DNA of 64,000 bases from a bacterium (lineage in GTDB: Bacteria > Bdellovibrionota_G > JALEGL01). The stretch spans positions 124,001 to 188,000 of the forward strand of contig JALEGL010000006.1 in assembly GCA_022763185.1 (NCBI GenBank), given 5' to 3'. The position numbers and the translations under genes were made by a program. Positions 26,520 through 35,401 of the stretch are shown here, one piece after another. Position 1 is the stretch's first letter, and the number at the start of each line of letters is the position of its first letter. The notes below the pieces were generated by a model. The model made no database searches, had not been told where the DNA came from, and saw only the letters and a list, made by a program, of their open reading frames with translations.

Positions 26520-27560
26520 TTAAATTATAATACCAAAATTTTTAAAAGCCTTTTTTTGAAAGGTTGAAATCCCCAGAGTAGCTAAATTGTTTTTTTTAAT
26601 CCACTGATAATCTTGTGAGGCTAATGTTTTGAGGTTTAGATTTTTTTTTAAATTTAAATGTAAAACTTGAGCAATAATTTTTTGATGGGTCAATTGATGA
26701 TTGATATTGGCAACGGATGTTAAGTTTGAGCTTTGTTTCTCTGTAATGCTCTCTAACCAGTGCAGGATGGTATGGTGTGATAGTTTTTTTTCACTCTCCA
26801 GGCTGGGGTTTTGCCATAAATTCTCCCAGCGGCCAGGTTGGGTACGTTTCTGCATTAAAAAATGTCCTTCGTACTCTACCAATACAATTGCCGCATAAAT
26901 ATTTTTTTGTTTGATCTTTTTGGCCTTTATAGGAAATTGATCCACTTGCCCCTTCTTTAAAGCAGTGCACTGTTTCTGCACTGGGCATAATAAGCATTGA
27001 GGGTTTTTTGGAGTGCAAACAGTGGCTCCTAATTCCATGATGGCTTGATTGTAATCACCCGGATTTTTTTCATCCAATAGCGATTGAGATTTTTCACAGG
27101 GTTTGGAATCATCGGCAAACAGTCTGGCCATCACCCGTTTTACATTGCCATCAACACAAGCTATAGCTTGATCAAACGCAATAGAAGCAACTGAGGCACT
27201 GGTATATTCTCCAAAGCCTTTGAGTTGAATGAGCTCTTGTGCAGTTTGTGGTAGTTTGCCGTCATAATTAGATACAATTTGGTTTGCGGCTTGATGCAAA
27301 TGTTTGGCTCTTCGGTAATAGCCCAAGCCTTGCCAGTATTGCATAAGATTATCTTCTGAAGCTTGTGCTAAGTCTTCTATTGTTGGAAAGGCTTGAATGA
27401 ATTTTTTATAATAAGGAATAACAGTTTTGACCTGAGTTTGTTGAAGCATGACTTCGGATAACCATATGTAATAAGGGTTTTTTGTACGACGCCAAGGTAG
27501 GTCACGAGCATATTTTTTATACCAAGACATCAGCTGCTTTTGAAATTGGCTTATGTTCAT
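26520..27560 (-). CDS. mutY: A/G-specific adenine glycosylase
   Basis: 346 aa. The HhH-GPD DNA glycosylase core includes EVMLQQTQVKTV, the helix-hairpin-helix LKGFGEYTSASVAS and the catalytic Asp in CVDGNVKRV. It is followed by a [4Fe-4S] loop, C-x6-C-x2-C-x5-C (CTPKNPQCLLCPVQKQC). The C-terminal region is a MutT/Nudix-like domain that reads 8-oxoG (VEYEGHFLMQKR...). It removes adenine mispaired with 8-oxoguanine. It is the last gene of the rpsB-to-mutY cluster, 35 nt after the PilZ gene. Confidence 0.95.
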   Translation of the reverse strand: MNISQFQKQLMSWYKKYARDLPWRRTKNPYYIWLSEVMLQQTQVKTVIPYYKKFIQAFPTIEDLAQASEDNLMQYWQGLGYYRRAKHLHQAANQIVSNYDGKLPQTAQELIQLKGFGEYTSASVASIAFDQAIACVDGNVKRVMARLFADDSKPCEKSQSLLDEKNPGDYNQAIMELGATVCTPKNPQCLLCPVQKQCTALKKGQVDQFPIKAKKIKQKNIYAAIVLVEYEGHFLMQKRTQPGRWENLWQNPSLESEKKLSHHTILHWLESITEKQSSNLTSVANINHQLTHQKIIAQVLHLNLKKNLNLKTLASQDYQWIKKNNLATLGISTFQKKAFKNFGIII

Positions 27561-27595
27561 TGGATTTAAACGATGTTCAAAGACAGTTAATAATT

Positions 27596-28009
27596 TTATT
27601 GGGCATCCAAGTGTTCTAGAATATATCCATTGAGCATGCGGCGAATATTTACATCCATTTCTTTAAAGATAAAACCAACAACATGGTACTCTAAATCTTC
27701 TTCTGAACGAACGCGAACAACTTTTGCTTTGAGAACAATGGTTTGATCTGTATCAGGAAGGGTAAACTCCAAAAAGACAACATCGTCTTTTTCTAAGAGA
27801 ATATTGGTTTCAATCAATATTCCGGACCAGCTAAGGTTGATTGACTCAGCATAGCCTTGAATCAGGTCTCCAGATAAAGATGTGATGTATATGGGAAAAA
27901 AGGTTTCAAGACGATCACCTTTGATTCTGCGATTAAACTCAATTTTAGGTTTTTCCACCATGTCTATAGCATGGTTCAAAGGTTGCTTAGATTTATTCAT
28001 TTTTCCCAC
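27596..28009 (-). CDS. PilZ domain protein
   Basis: 137 aa, essentially one PilZ domain. The c-di-GMP-binding Arg-rich start is FNRRIKGDR, and the second half-site is NLSWSGILIET, matching the family's [DN]xSxxG. The protein is likely a cytoplasmic c-di-GMP receptor and could answer the diguanylate cyclase at 9.5 kb or others. It sits between lepB and mutY on the same strand, so it is probably expressed with envelope and housekeeping genes. Its output partner is unknown. Confidence 0.85.
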   Translation of the reverse strand: MGKMNKSKQPLNHAIDMVEKPKIEFNRRIKGDRLETFFPIYITSLSGDLIQGYAESINLSWSGILIETNILLEKDDVVFLEFTLPDTDQTIVLKAKVVRVRSEEDLEYHVVGFIFKEMDVNIRRMLNGYILEHLDAQ

Positions 28010-28068
28010 AGTGTCCTTATTTTAGCATTAGATTAATTACAAGCGCAAGCATCAATTTGCTCATGGCC

Positions 28069-28776
28069 TTATTTGATGGTCATCCCAAAACGATGTGAAC
28101 GAATAGAAGGCACAGCAATATTGCCCAGATAAAATAAAGGGTTTTTGTTGTCCAAAGATAGCCAGACAAACATTGCCTTGCCACGGATGCTTTTAACTGG
28201 AATGGCCTGGTTTTGCCAATAGCGTCCGTCCAAAGAGTTATCGCGGTTATCTCCAATAACAAATACATGGTTGTCAGGAACTTTGTATGGACCAAAATAG
28301 TTTTGTTCAGGTATGGTATTAGATCTTTCCATAATAATATGTTCAACACCAAAGAGATCTTCTTTATAAAGGTGGTAATCTGTAGGGTCAGCAATAAAGC
28401 GATGGTCATACAAATATTTTTGTGAATCAAACTCAGTTTTTGCGATAGGCTCGCCATTAACATAGAGCTGTTTATCATTGATTTCAATAATATCTCCACC
28501 AATACCAACAACACGTTTGATATAATCTACCGTTGGATCATCTGGAAAAGGAAAAACAATAACATCCCCACGCTTGGGTGCCGAGAGTTGAATTAAGTTG
28601 TTGTTGGTAAAAGGAACTTTTACAGCATAACTTAATTTGCTAACAAATAAAAAGTCACCAATTTTTAGGCTTGGGATCATAGAGCCGGTTGGAATTCTAT
28701 AAGGTGAAGCAACGCTGAATCTAAAAACCAAGGCTAAAAATAAAGCAAAGCTCAAGGCACGAAATGAATTTAACAT
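28069..28776 (-). CDS. lepB: Signal peptidase I
   Basis: 235 aa. An N-terminal membrane anchor (about 5-24) is followed by the catalytic Ser32 in PTGSMIPSL, the general base Lys87 in DYIKRVVG, and the box E motif GDNRDNSLDGRYW. It removes signal peptides from exported proteins, of which the window encodes many. Only one membrane anchor is seen, as in shorter enzymes, whereas E. coli LepB has two. AAGGGG upstream supports the ATG. The gene lies 9 nt after tsaB. Confidence 0.95.
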   Translation of the reverse strand: MLNSFRALSFALFLALVFRFSVASPYRIPTGSMIPSLKIGDFLFVSKLSYAVKVPFTNNNLIQLSAPKRGDVIVFPFPDDPTVDYIKRVVGIGGDIIEINDKQLYVNGEPIAKTEFDSQKYLYDHRFIADPTDYHLYKEDLFGVEHIIMERSNTIPEQNYFGPYKVPDNHVFVIGDNRDNSLDGRYWQNQAIPVKSIRGKAMFVWLSLDNKNPLFYLGNIAVPSIRSHRFGMTIK

Positions 28777-28785
28777 AGACCCCTT

Positions 28786-29478
28786 TTACCTGTTGTGTTT
28801 GGGTTTGGCAACGCTTTGAACAATATAATTTGGGCTGAAATGGGCTTTATCAATAAAATTTTGTGCTCTGATGTGTTGGTCAGCTGACCACGCTAAAGTA
28901 TTGGCTGATATCGGGCTGTCATTGTGATGATGAAAAAAGTCAAATGGATTTAGCAGCAGACTATCGGGACCTAAAAATAGGATTGAGTCATGATCGTTTT
29001 GAGTAAAACTTTTTTGATCAAGTTGATCAATGGCTTGTTCTTGAATAGGGTTGGATAAACTTAAACTCCCTTGCTGATAGCGATAAGAGCAATGGTAGAT
29101 GTGATTTTTTCTCGATGCAATAATAGGAACCAAGGTGCAGTTATTTTCAGGTTTGCATTGAGAAATGTACTGCTGTGCCAACAAATGACAAGGATCAAGG
29201 GCAACAATGTTTTGCTGTTTTTGAGCAAAAGATAGAGCTTTGAGGCTTGCTGCGGCTATTCTTAGGCCTGTAAATGACCCTGGGCCAGCGATATAAGCAT
29301 AGGCATTAATCTCATCAAGCTTTAGATCATGTTTCTTGAGTAGCGCTTGCAAGAGGACTAAAGTTTGTTCAGCGGCATCAAAGCGATTTTTACTTTTGAT
29401 TTCGTCCAAAACTTGATCATGTTTAGCTAAAACCCAATGAACATGCGGCTGACTGCTATCAAGTATTAAATGCAACAT
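28786..29478 (-). CDS. tsaB: tRNA threonylcarbamoyladenosine biosynthesis protein TsaB
   Basis: 230 aa, matching the TsaB/YeaZ family. It has an N-terminal actin-like ATPase fold and the signature AGPGSFTGLRIAAASLKALSF. With TsaD and TsaE it helps place t6A on tRNAs that read ANN codons. TsaB is a structural, non-catalytic partner of TsaD. The C-terminal half is less conserved than in E. coli. It stands 34 nt after rseP and 9 nt before lepB in the minus-strand cluster. Confidence 0.9.
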   Translation of the reverse strand: MLHLILDSSQPHVHWVLAKHDQVLDEIKSKNRFDAAEQTLVLLQALLKKHDLKLDEINAYAYIAGPGSFTGLRIAAASLKALSFAQKQQNIVALDPCHLLAQQYISQCKPENNCTLVPIIASRKNHIYHCSYRYQQGSLSLSNPIQEQAIDQLDQKSFTQNDHDSILFLGPDSLLLNPFDFFHHHNDSPISANTLAWSADQHIRAQNFIDKAHFSPNYIVQSVAKPKHNR

Positions 29479-29512
29479 GCCTCAGTATAAATAAAAATTT
29501 CATCCGTTTAGG

Positions 29513-31189
29513 TTAATTAAACAAGCTTCTTATTCGATCAAATAAAAAGCGATTGAGATCGACATAGAAGGTTAAGATCATCAATCCAATGATGAAAGCA
29601 AAACCTAAAGTATGACCGATACGTACTACTTTCTCTGAAACTGGGCTGCCTTTGATGACTTCAATGAAAAAGAACAGCAAGTGTCCACCATCCAACATGG
29701 GAATGGGTAGCAAATTCAATAAGGCCAAAGTGATGCTCAGCATGGCCATCATTCTAAAAAATGCATCAAAACCACCTTTTTTATAAGAGGTGCCGGCAAG
29801 GTAAAAAATAGAAATAGGTCCACCCAGGGAGTTCATGGATAGGTTGCCTGTAAACAGTTTACCCAGACCCTTGGCAGTGAGTACGGTTAACTTTATGGTT
29901 TCCTCTACACCTTTGTATAAAGCTTTAAAGGGGTTTGTGTAACGTTCTTTAAAGAAGGCTGGCATACCGGTTAAGGCAGCCGACTGTACACCCAAGCGTT
30001 TGAATTGCTTTTTATCTTGAGTCAACTCATCTTTTTCAGAAACAAGTTGTGGTTCCGCTGTTAGCGTTAAAGGAACATTGTTTCTTAACACACCTATCTT
30101 TAAAGCTTCATCTGCCGACTGAATGCCTTGGTGAAATTGTGACCAATCACTAAGCTCTTGACCATTGAGGCTGACAACTTTGTCATTGACTTTTAAACCA
30201 GCTTTTTCAGCCACGCTGTCGGGAAGGACGTGTCTAATATAAAGTTGGCCATTTTCTATGCCAGCATGGGCAGCAGAAAGAAACTTGCCATTTAAAGCAA
30301 TGGTTTTTTCTTGAGCCTGATCAAGCGTGTTTTTTTGTAAGGCTTCAGTGCTGTAGCGTTTGACATGTAGAGTCATGTTTTGACTCAGTTCTTGGTCAAA
30401 GTATTGCTCTACCTGCCACCAATGGTTAATATCTTTGTTATTGATTTTAGTGATTTGATCACCAGTGCGTAAGCCGGCTTTATATGCAGCGCTATCTTCA
30501 TTGTTGATACCTACAATAGGCAAGAAAGGTAAGTAACTCACACCAATTTGTGAAGCTTGGGTTTTCTCACCGTAAACATTTTCAACCTCTGATTTTGTGG
30601 CCTTAACAGTAATACTTTGTTGGCGTTGATTGCGTTTATAAACCAAATCAATGTCACCGGCTTCTTGAGTTCTTAAAATATTAACGAAATGACTCCAGGT
30701 ACTGACCTGTTCACCGTTGATAGAAAGAATTTCATCACCAGCTTTTAAGCCAGCAACAGCAGCGGGCTGTCCAGGGCGTACATCACCAATAACCGGTTTT
30801 AAAGTGTCCGTTCCCACCCAGAAAATAATGGCATACACAAAAATAGGTAAAATAAGATTAAAAATTGGCCCCATAGAGGCGATGGCAATACGATTCCAGA
30901 CTGGCTGATTCATGTATGAGCGTGGGTCATCAGCAGGAAGTTCTTTTTCAACATCTCCTTGAATAGCTTCCATCTCTTCACCATGCATTTTAACATAACC
31001 ACCCAAAGGAAAGGCGCAAATCGCATACTCGGTTTCACCCCATTGTTTTCTAAAAATAGCCGGGCCAAAGCCAATGGCAAAACGTTCAACATAGACGCCA
31101 CATTTTTTGGCCACCAAAAAGTGTCCAAGCTCATGGAAAAAAACCAATCCACCAAACAGAACAATGGGTAAAACTATACTTGCAAACAT
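29513..31189 (-). CDS. rseP: Site-2 protease RseP with three PDZ domains
   Basis: 558 aa, about 100 longer than E. coli RseP. The zinc site HELGH (His19, Glu20, His23) lies in the first helix, with LDG (PIPMLDGGHLLF) in the last catalytic helix. Between membrane segments I count three PDZ-like modules, near residues 130-200, 220-285 and 310-380, each with an AGLxxGD- or AGLxxND-like start (AGLKAGDEILSINGE, AGLRTGDQITKINNKD, AGLKVNDKVVSLNGQE). It cuts anti-sigma factors and leftover signal peptides in the membrane. AGGA before the ATG fits this start. Known RseP carries two PDZ domains, so the third is unusual. Confidence 0.94.
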   Translation of the reverse strand: MFASIVLPIVLFGGLVFFHELGHFLVAKKCGVYVERFAIGFGPAIFRKQWGETEYAICAFPLGGYVKMHGEEMEAIQGDVEKELPADDPRSYMNQPVWNRIAIASMGPIFNLILPIFVYAIIFWVGTDTLKPVIGDVRPGQPAAVAGLKAGDEILSINGEQVSTWSHFVNILRTQEAGDIDLVYKRNQRQQSITVKATKSEVENVYGEKTQASQIGVSYLPFLPIVGINNEDSAAYKAGLRTGDQITKINNKDINHWWQVEQYFDQELSQNMTLHVKRYSTEALQKNTLDQAQEKTIALNGKFLSAAHAGIENGQLYIRHVLPDSVAEKAGLKVNDKVVSLNGQELSDWSQFHQGIQSADEALKIGVLRNNVPLTLTAEPQLVSEKDELTQDKKQFKRLGVQSAALTGMPAFFKERYTNPFKALYKGVEETIKLTVLTAKGLGKLFTGNLSMNSLGGPISIFYLAGTSYKKGGFDAFFRMMAMLSITLALLNLLPIPMLDGGHLLFFFIEVIKGSPVSEKVVRIGHTLGFAFIIGLMILTFYVDLNRFLFDRIRSLFN

Positions 31190-31224
31190 ATTCGAATCAT
31201 TCCTTACTATTTTAAAATTATATC

Positions 31225-32394
31225 TTACAGCTTATTTATACACGCTTGGGCAGTTTGTCTACCCCAAGTATCGGCTTGTAGAAAGTCGTCTAAATTAACA
31301 GTTTTTTGGCCTTTGTAACAGTTTAAAACGGTTTCATTGATTTGGGTGATCTGAGTGAATGAAATTTGTTGATTTAAAAAAGCGTCAACACTCACTTCAT
31401 TGGCCCCATTGAGAACAGCGGGGTAGTCTGGACCTGCTGTGAGACTGTTCATCGCCAGTTGCGTGGCTGGAAAACGCTCAGTATCTGGAGCAAAAAATTC
31501 AAGTTTTGATAATGTAGAAAAATTAAGAAATTCAACAGCCTGCTCAATTCTATTAGGATAAGACAGAGCATAAGCAATGGGGCCTTTCATATCGGGTTTA
31601 CTCAATTGTGCTAAAATAGAACCGTCAATGTATTCAACCATAGAGTGAACAATAGACTGCGGATGGATAACAATATCCAACTTATCTGCGGGAATATTAA
31701 ACAGCCAATATGCTTCGATGGCTTCAAGGCCTTTGTTCATCATAGTAGCAGAATCAATTGTAATTTTATTACCCATAGACCAATTGGGATGCTTTAAGGC
31801 TTCTTCTAAGGTGATGGTATTTAAATCTTTATCTTTTTGTAAAAAGAAAGGGCCACCTGAGGCAGTTAAAATCATTCTATGGATATTGCCATGAGATGGG
31901 TCTTTCTTGTTTTCTAGACATTGAAAAATAGCACTGTGTTCACTGTCAACAGGCAAGATAGTACTTTTGGGATGTTCTTTTAGAACTTGATTAACATACG
32001 CTCCAGCAACGACTAAAGATTCTTTGTTGGCCAAAGCAACCGTTTTATCAGCTCTAATCGCAGCAATGGTTGGCTTGAGACCCGCTGCCCCAACAATAGC
32101 AGAAATAACATAATCTGCTTGGTCGATTGCAGCTACTGCGCATGCACCTTCTTCACCGTACATAAACTCTGTATGTTCTAAGTTTGCACAACGCTCTTTT
32201 AGAACTTTACAGTCAGATTCCTGAACACAAGAAACCAATAGGGGTTGGTATTTAAGGCACTGCTGACTTAAAAGATCAATATTACGGCCTCCTGCTAAGG
32301 CCACTACTTTAAATTGCTGTGGATTCTGATCAATTAAGTCTAGGCTGGATAAGCCAACAGAGCCGGTTGAACCTAAAATAGAAATAGACTTCAT
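31225..32394 (-). CDS. dxr: 1-deoxy-D-xylulose 5-phosphate reductoisomerase
   Basis: 389 aa. The NADPH-binding loop GSTGSVG starts the protein, and the metal and substrate residues lie in LPVDSEHSAIFQ, the TASGGPF loop and the MNKGLEAIEAYWLF block. It makes 2-C-methyl-D-erythritol 4-phosphate in the MEP isoprenoid pathway, which fits the undecaprenyl synthase gene next to it. Its start overlaps the uppS stop by 4 nt (ATGA). In most proteobacteria cdsA sits between uppS and dxr, but here it is absent. Confidence 0.96.
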   Translation of the reverse strand: MKSISILGSTGSVGLSSLDLIDQNPQQFKVVALAGGRNIDLLSQQCLKYQPLLVSCVQESDCKVLKERCANLEHTEFMYGEEGACAVAAIDQADYVISAIVGAAGLKPTIAAIRADKTVALANKESLVVAGAYVNQVLKEHPKSTILPVDSEHSAIFQCLENKKDPSHGNIHRMILTASGGPFFLQKDKDLNTITLEEALKHPNWSMGNKITIDSATMMNKGLEAIEAYWLFNIPADKLDIVIHPQSIVHSMVEYIDGSILAQLSKPDMKGPIAYALSYPNRIEQAVEFLNFSTLSKLEFFAPDTERFPATQLAMNSLTAGPDYPAVLNGANEVSVDAFLNQQISFTQITQINETVLNCYKGQKTVNLDDFLQADTWGRQTAQACINKL

Positions 32395-33179
32395 GCTTGT
32401 ACCTCGGTTGTTTTGTGGGCTTTGCTATCGCCAAATCGCCGCTCTCTTTGATTAAATACAGTTATGGCTTTTTTCAGTTCTTCAACAGAGAAGTCCGGCC
32501 AGAGTGTGGGTGTAAAATAATACTCGCTGTATGTGCTTTGCCAAGGTAAAAAATTTGAGCTCCTGTACTCACCGCTCGTTCTGATAATAAGGTCGGGGTC
32601 AGGTATATTGTGAGTATCAAGATAGCTTGCAATACGTTTTGGGTTAATGTCGTTGAGAGTGATTTTTTTATCAAGCAGGTCTTTTCCAAGTTTTTGAACT
32701 GCACGCGTGATTTCTTCTCTGCCGCCATAGCTTAAGGCCAAAGTTAAAGTCATTTTTATGTCTTTATTGTTTTCTTGAGTTTTTTGTTTGGTTTTTTCAA
32801 CGAGAGTTTGAACTTTTTTGGGTAAAAACTGATGATCACCAATGGTATTAAAAGTAATATCATTGTCTATCATTTTTTCTAGCTTACTGTTAAGAAACTG
32901 CTCTAATAAGTTCATTAGGCCACTTACCTCTTGCGGTGAGCGCTGCCAATTTTGTTGTGAAAAGGCATACAAGGTTAGGTAAGGAATCTTAAATGACCTA
33001 CAAGCTTCAATAATCGATTCAGTTGTGCTTACCCCTTTGCGGTGACCAAAGATTCTGGGTAAGCTTCTTTTTTTAGCCCACCGGCCGTTGCCATCCATAA
33101 TAATAGCCAAATGTTGAATGTTCTGTGTATCCAGTGTTTTTGTAGAGTTGGGTAAAGAACTTTTTTTAAATGGCCACAT
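32391..33179 (-). CDS. uppS: Isoprenyl (undecaprenyl) diphosphate synthase
   Basis: 262 aa cis-prenyltransferase. The active-site block IMDGNGRWAKKRSLPRIFGHRKG is present (Asp and the phosphate-binding Arg/Gly), as are TLYAFSQQNW and the C-terminal RTSGEYRSSNFLPWQ. It makes the C55 lipid carrier of peptidoglycan and surface glycans. It overlaps dxr by 4 nt, so the two are co-translated. The gene follows frr by 19 nt. Confidence 0.96.
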   Translation of the reverse strand: MWPFKKSSLPNSTKTLDTQNIQHLAIIMDGNGRWAKKRSLPRIFGHRKGVSTTESIIEACRSFKIPYLTLYAFSQQNWQRSPQEVSGLMNLLEQFLNSKLEKMIDNDITFNTIGDHQFLPKKVQTLVEKTKQKTQENNKDIKMTLTLALSYGGREEITRAVQKLGKDLLDKKITLNDINPKRIASYLDTHNIPDPDLIIRTSGEYRSSNFLPWQSTYSEYYFTPTLWPDFSVEELKKAITVFNQRERRFGDSKAHKTTEVQA

Positions 33180-33198
33180 GAGGCAGTACGATCACAAG

Positions 33199-33753
33199 CT
33201 ATATAGCTAAAATCTCTTTTGATTTAAGCTCAGCCAAGGCATCAATTTTTTTGATATTTGAATCGGTCTTTTCCTGAATATCGGCTTGAAAACGTTTATG
33301 TTCGTCTTCTGAAATTTCTTTATCTTTTTCTGCTTTTTTCAGTTCATCCATACCATTGCGACGAATATTGCGGATGGCAATTTTCGCGTCTTCAGCATGT
33401 TTGCCTACGAGCTTTACAAACTCCTTACGGCGTTCCTCAGTTAATGCAGGAATAGGAATGCGTATAATTTTACCATCGTTTTGGGGGGTAAAGCCCAAGT
33501 TAGATGATTGAATAGACTTCTCTATCATATCCAATGCACTTTGATCCCAGGGTTGAACTACAAGTGTTTTTGCGTCTGGAGTTGAAACTGTTGCCATTTG
33601 TGCAATGGGTGTAGGTGTGCCATAATAATCTACTTTAATAATATCAAGCATGCTGGGGTTGGCGCGACCTGTTCTGACTTTACTCAAATCGCTTTCAAAT
33701 GCAGCTATGGCTTTTTCCCATTTTTCATTCAGTTCTTGTAGTAAGCTTTCCAT
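33199..33753 (-). CDS. frr: Ribosome recycling factor
   Basis: 184 aa, standard length. The N-terminal helix begins with the family pattern KVRTGRANPSMLD, the middle contains the PYGTP-like VDYYGTPTPIAQMATVS, and the end has the three-helix bundle of RRF (VRNIRRNG-like IRNIRRNGMDELKK). It splits post-termination ribosomes with EF-G. It is 32 nt after pyrH and 19 nt before uppS. GGAGACCAC lies just before the start. Confidence 0.97.
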   Translation of the reverse strand: MESLLQELNEKWEKAIAAFESDLSKVRTGRANPSMLDIIKVDYYGTPTPIAQMATVSTPDAKTLVVQPWDQSALDMIEKSIQSSNLGFTPQNDGKIIRIPIPALTEERRKEFVKLVGKHAEDAKIAIRNIRRNGMDELKKAEKDKEISEDEHKRFQADIQEKTDSNIKKIDALAELKSKEILAI

Positions 33754-33785
33754 AAAGTGGTCTCCTTCAATAATTATCTGTGACT

Positions 33786-34508
33786 CTAGGCATTGGATAC
33801 AGTGGTACCAATATCTTCACCAGCAATAGCTTTAAGTATATTGCCTTCTTTCATCATGTTAAATACAATGATAGGCATCTTATTGTCCATACACAGTGAA
33901 GTCGCGGTAGAGTCCATGACTTTTAAACCTTTCTGTAAAACCTCAAGATAGCTTAAGGTGTCAAATTTTTCAGCATCGTTGTGCTTTAAAGGATCTTTAT
34001 CAAATACACCATCTACGCGCGTCGCTTTTAAAATGACATCAGCGTTGATTTCCATGGCTCGTAAAGATGCTGTAGTATCCGTTGTAAAAAATGGACTGCC
34101 GATACCGGCAGCAAAAATAACCACACGGCCTTTTTCTAAATGTCTTGTAGCACGCCGCCTGATATAGGGCTCAGCAATTTGCTGCATGGAGATAGCGCTT
34201 AAGACTCTTGTTTTAACATTTTGTGCTTCTAAAGCATCTTGCAAGGCAAGGGCATTAATAGTTGTTGCCAGCATGCCCATATAGTCGGCTGAGGCTCTAT
34301 CCATACCTTTGGATGCACCAGCAACGCCTCTAAAAATATTTCCGCCACCAATGACTATAGCAAGTTCAACGCCTGTTGACATGACCTCTTTTAACTCTAA
34401 CGATAAACGAGACAAAATACTGGGGCTGATACCGTAGCCATTGTCATCACATAGGGCTTCGCCACTTAATTTTAATAAGACTCTTTTGTATTGATGATTC
34501 ATTGGCAT
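33786..34508 (-). CDS. pyrH: Uridylate kinase
   Basis: 240 aa amino-acid-kinase-fold UMP kinase. The N-terminal [12 protein letters not shown], the GGGNIFRG glycine loop and the [11 protein letters not shown]-type site ([12 protein letters not shown]) are all present. It phosphorylates UMP to UDP. A second Met two codons in is an alternative start. It is separated from tsf by an unusually long and palindrome-rich 259 nt gap, which may regulate it. Confidence 0.96.
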   Translation of the reverse strand: MPMNHQYKRVLLKLSGEALCDDNGYGISPSILSRLSLELKEVMSTGVELAIVIGGGNIFRGVAGASKGMDRASADYMGMLATTINALALQDALEAQNVKTRVLSAISMQQIAEPYIRRRATRHLEKGRVVIFAAGIGSPFFTTDTTASLRAMEINADVILKATRVDGVFDKDPLKHNDAEKFDTLSYLEVLQKGLKVMDSTATSLCMDNKMPIIVFNMMKEGNILKAIAGEDIGTTVSNA

Positions 34509-34572
34509 TTAGACTACGTGGGCAAAAACAATTGGTCAATACAAGAACAAGAATCAATAACTATTTTCAACA

Positions 34573-34643
34573 AAGGGGGGACCTGTCCCCCCTTCTTTGG
34601 GGGCTCTGCATAAACAACAGTAGTTCCTGCGTCACAACTGTTG
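34573..34643 (-). promoter_or_regulatory. Possible pyrH leader: competing hairpins in the tsf-pyrH gap
   Basis: On the minus strand the gap folds first as CAACAGT...ACTGTTG (34615-34643). Next, a CCCCC-AAAGAA-GGGGG hairpin (34588-34603) competes for the same G/C run with a second one, AAGGGGGGAC/GTCCCCCCTT (34573-34594). Only one of the latter two can form at a time, as in an attenuator. The second is followed by TTTG rather than a clean T run. The GGGACAGGTCCC core also resembles REP palindromes, so a repeat remnant is the alternative. The rest of the 259-nt gap has no clear gene. Confidence 0.35.
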
Positions 34644-34767
34644 CTAAAAAACGCGGTTTTCACCAAATTCATCCCACCCTGGGAAAATTCGGTATAAAAC
34701 CTCTTTTCCATTATGCTAATACCACATTGCATTGTTTGTTTTGTGAGGTCCACCTAAAATAAATCAA

Positions 34768-35397
34768 TTAAGATTCTTGTTCTTCTTCGGTATTCTCTTT
34801 TGCAGTTTCTCCTAAAACATAGCGAGAGAAACGGGCAATCGTAATGTTTTCACCCATTTTAGCAATTGATTCTTGCAACAAGTCATTGATAGTCACATCA
34901 GGATTCTTAACAAAGCTTTGCTCTAAAAGACAGGTTTCAGCAAAAAATTTGTCCATACGACCAGAGATGATTTTTTCAATAAACTGTTCTGGTTTGCCAG
35001 ACTCTTTGGCTTGCGTGGTCAGAACTTCTTTTTCACGTTCAATAAGCTCTGCAGGAACTTCTTCACGTTTAACATGTAAAGGCGCTGCAGCAGCAATGTG
35101 CATGGCCACGTCTCTACATAAAACTTGAAAGTCTTCGTTTCTAGCAACAAAGTCTGTTTCACAGTTAACTTCAACCATAACACCAATTTTACCTTCACCA
35201 TGAATGTATGATGTTATATTGCCTTCTTTAGCAATACGACTCGCTTTTTTAGCAGCCTTTGCTAGACCTTTTTTACGTAAAAAATCAACCGCTTTATCAA
35301 TTGAACCATTGGATTCAGTTAAAGCAGTTTTACAGTCAGCAATACCAGCACCGGTCATTTCTCTAAGATTTTTGATTTGTTCCATGTTTAGGGCCAT
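34768..35397 (-). CDS. tsf: Elongation factor Ts
   Basis: 209 aa, from the ATG that gives the normal start MEQIKNLREMTGAGIADCKTAL. The frame is open 39 codons further upstream inside rpsB, but that would overlap rpsB and adds a Lys/Leu-rich tail unlike EF-Ts. The protein shows the N-terminal UBA domain, the nucleotide-exchange core with CETDFVARN, and a short coiled-coil and C-terminal domain. It is shorter than E. coli EF-Ts (283 aa), closer to the short forms in many bacteria. It reloads EF-Tu with GTP and is 4 nt from the rpsB stop. Confidence 0.95.
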   Translation of the reverse strand: MALNMEQIKNLREMTGAGIADCKTALTESNGSIDKAVDFLRKKGLAKAAKKASRIAKEGNITSYIHGEGKIGVMVEVNCETDFVARNEDFQVLCRDVAMHIAAAAPLHVKREEVPAELIEREKEVLTTQAKESGKPEQFIEKIISGRMDKFFAETCLLEQSFVKNPDVTINDLLQESIAKMGENITIARFSRYVLGETAKENTEEEQES

Positions 35398-35401
35398 AGT
35401 T

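Noticed and set aside
34514-34753. Open frames of about 80 codons on both strands in the tsf-pyrH gap
   Set aside because: Both cross the competing hairpins and resemble no known protein. They look like chance frames in a repeat-like G/C-rich stretch.
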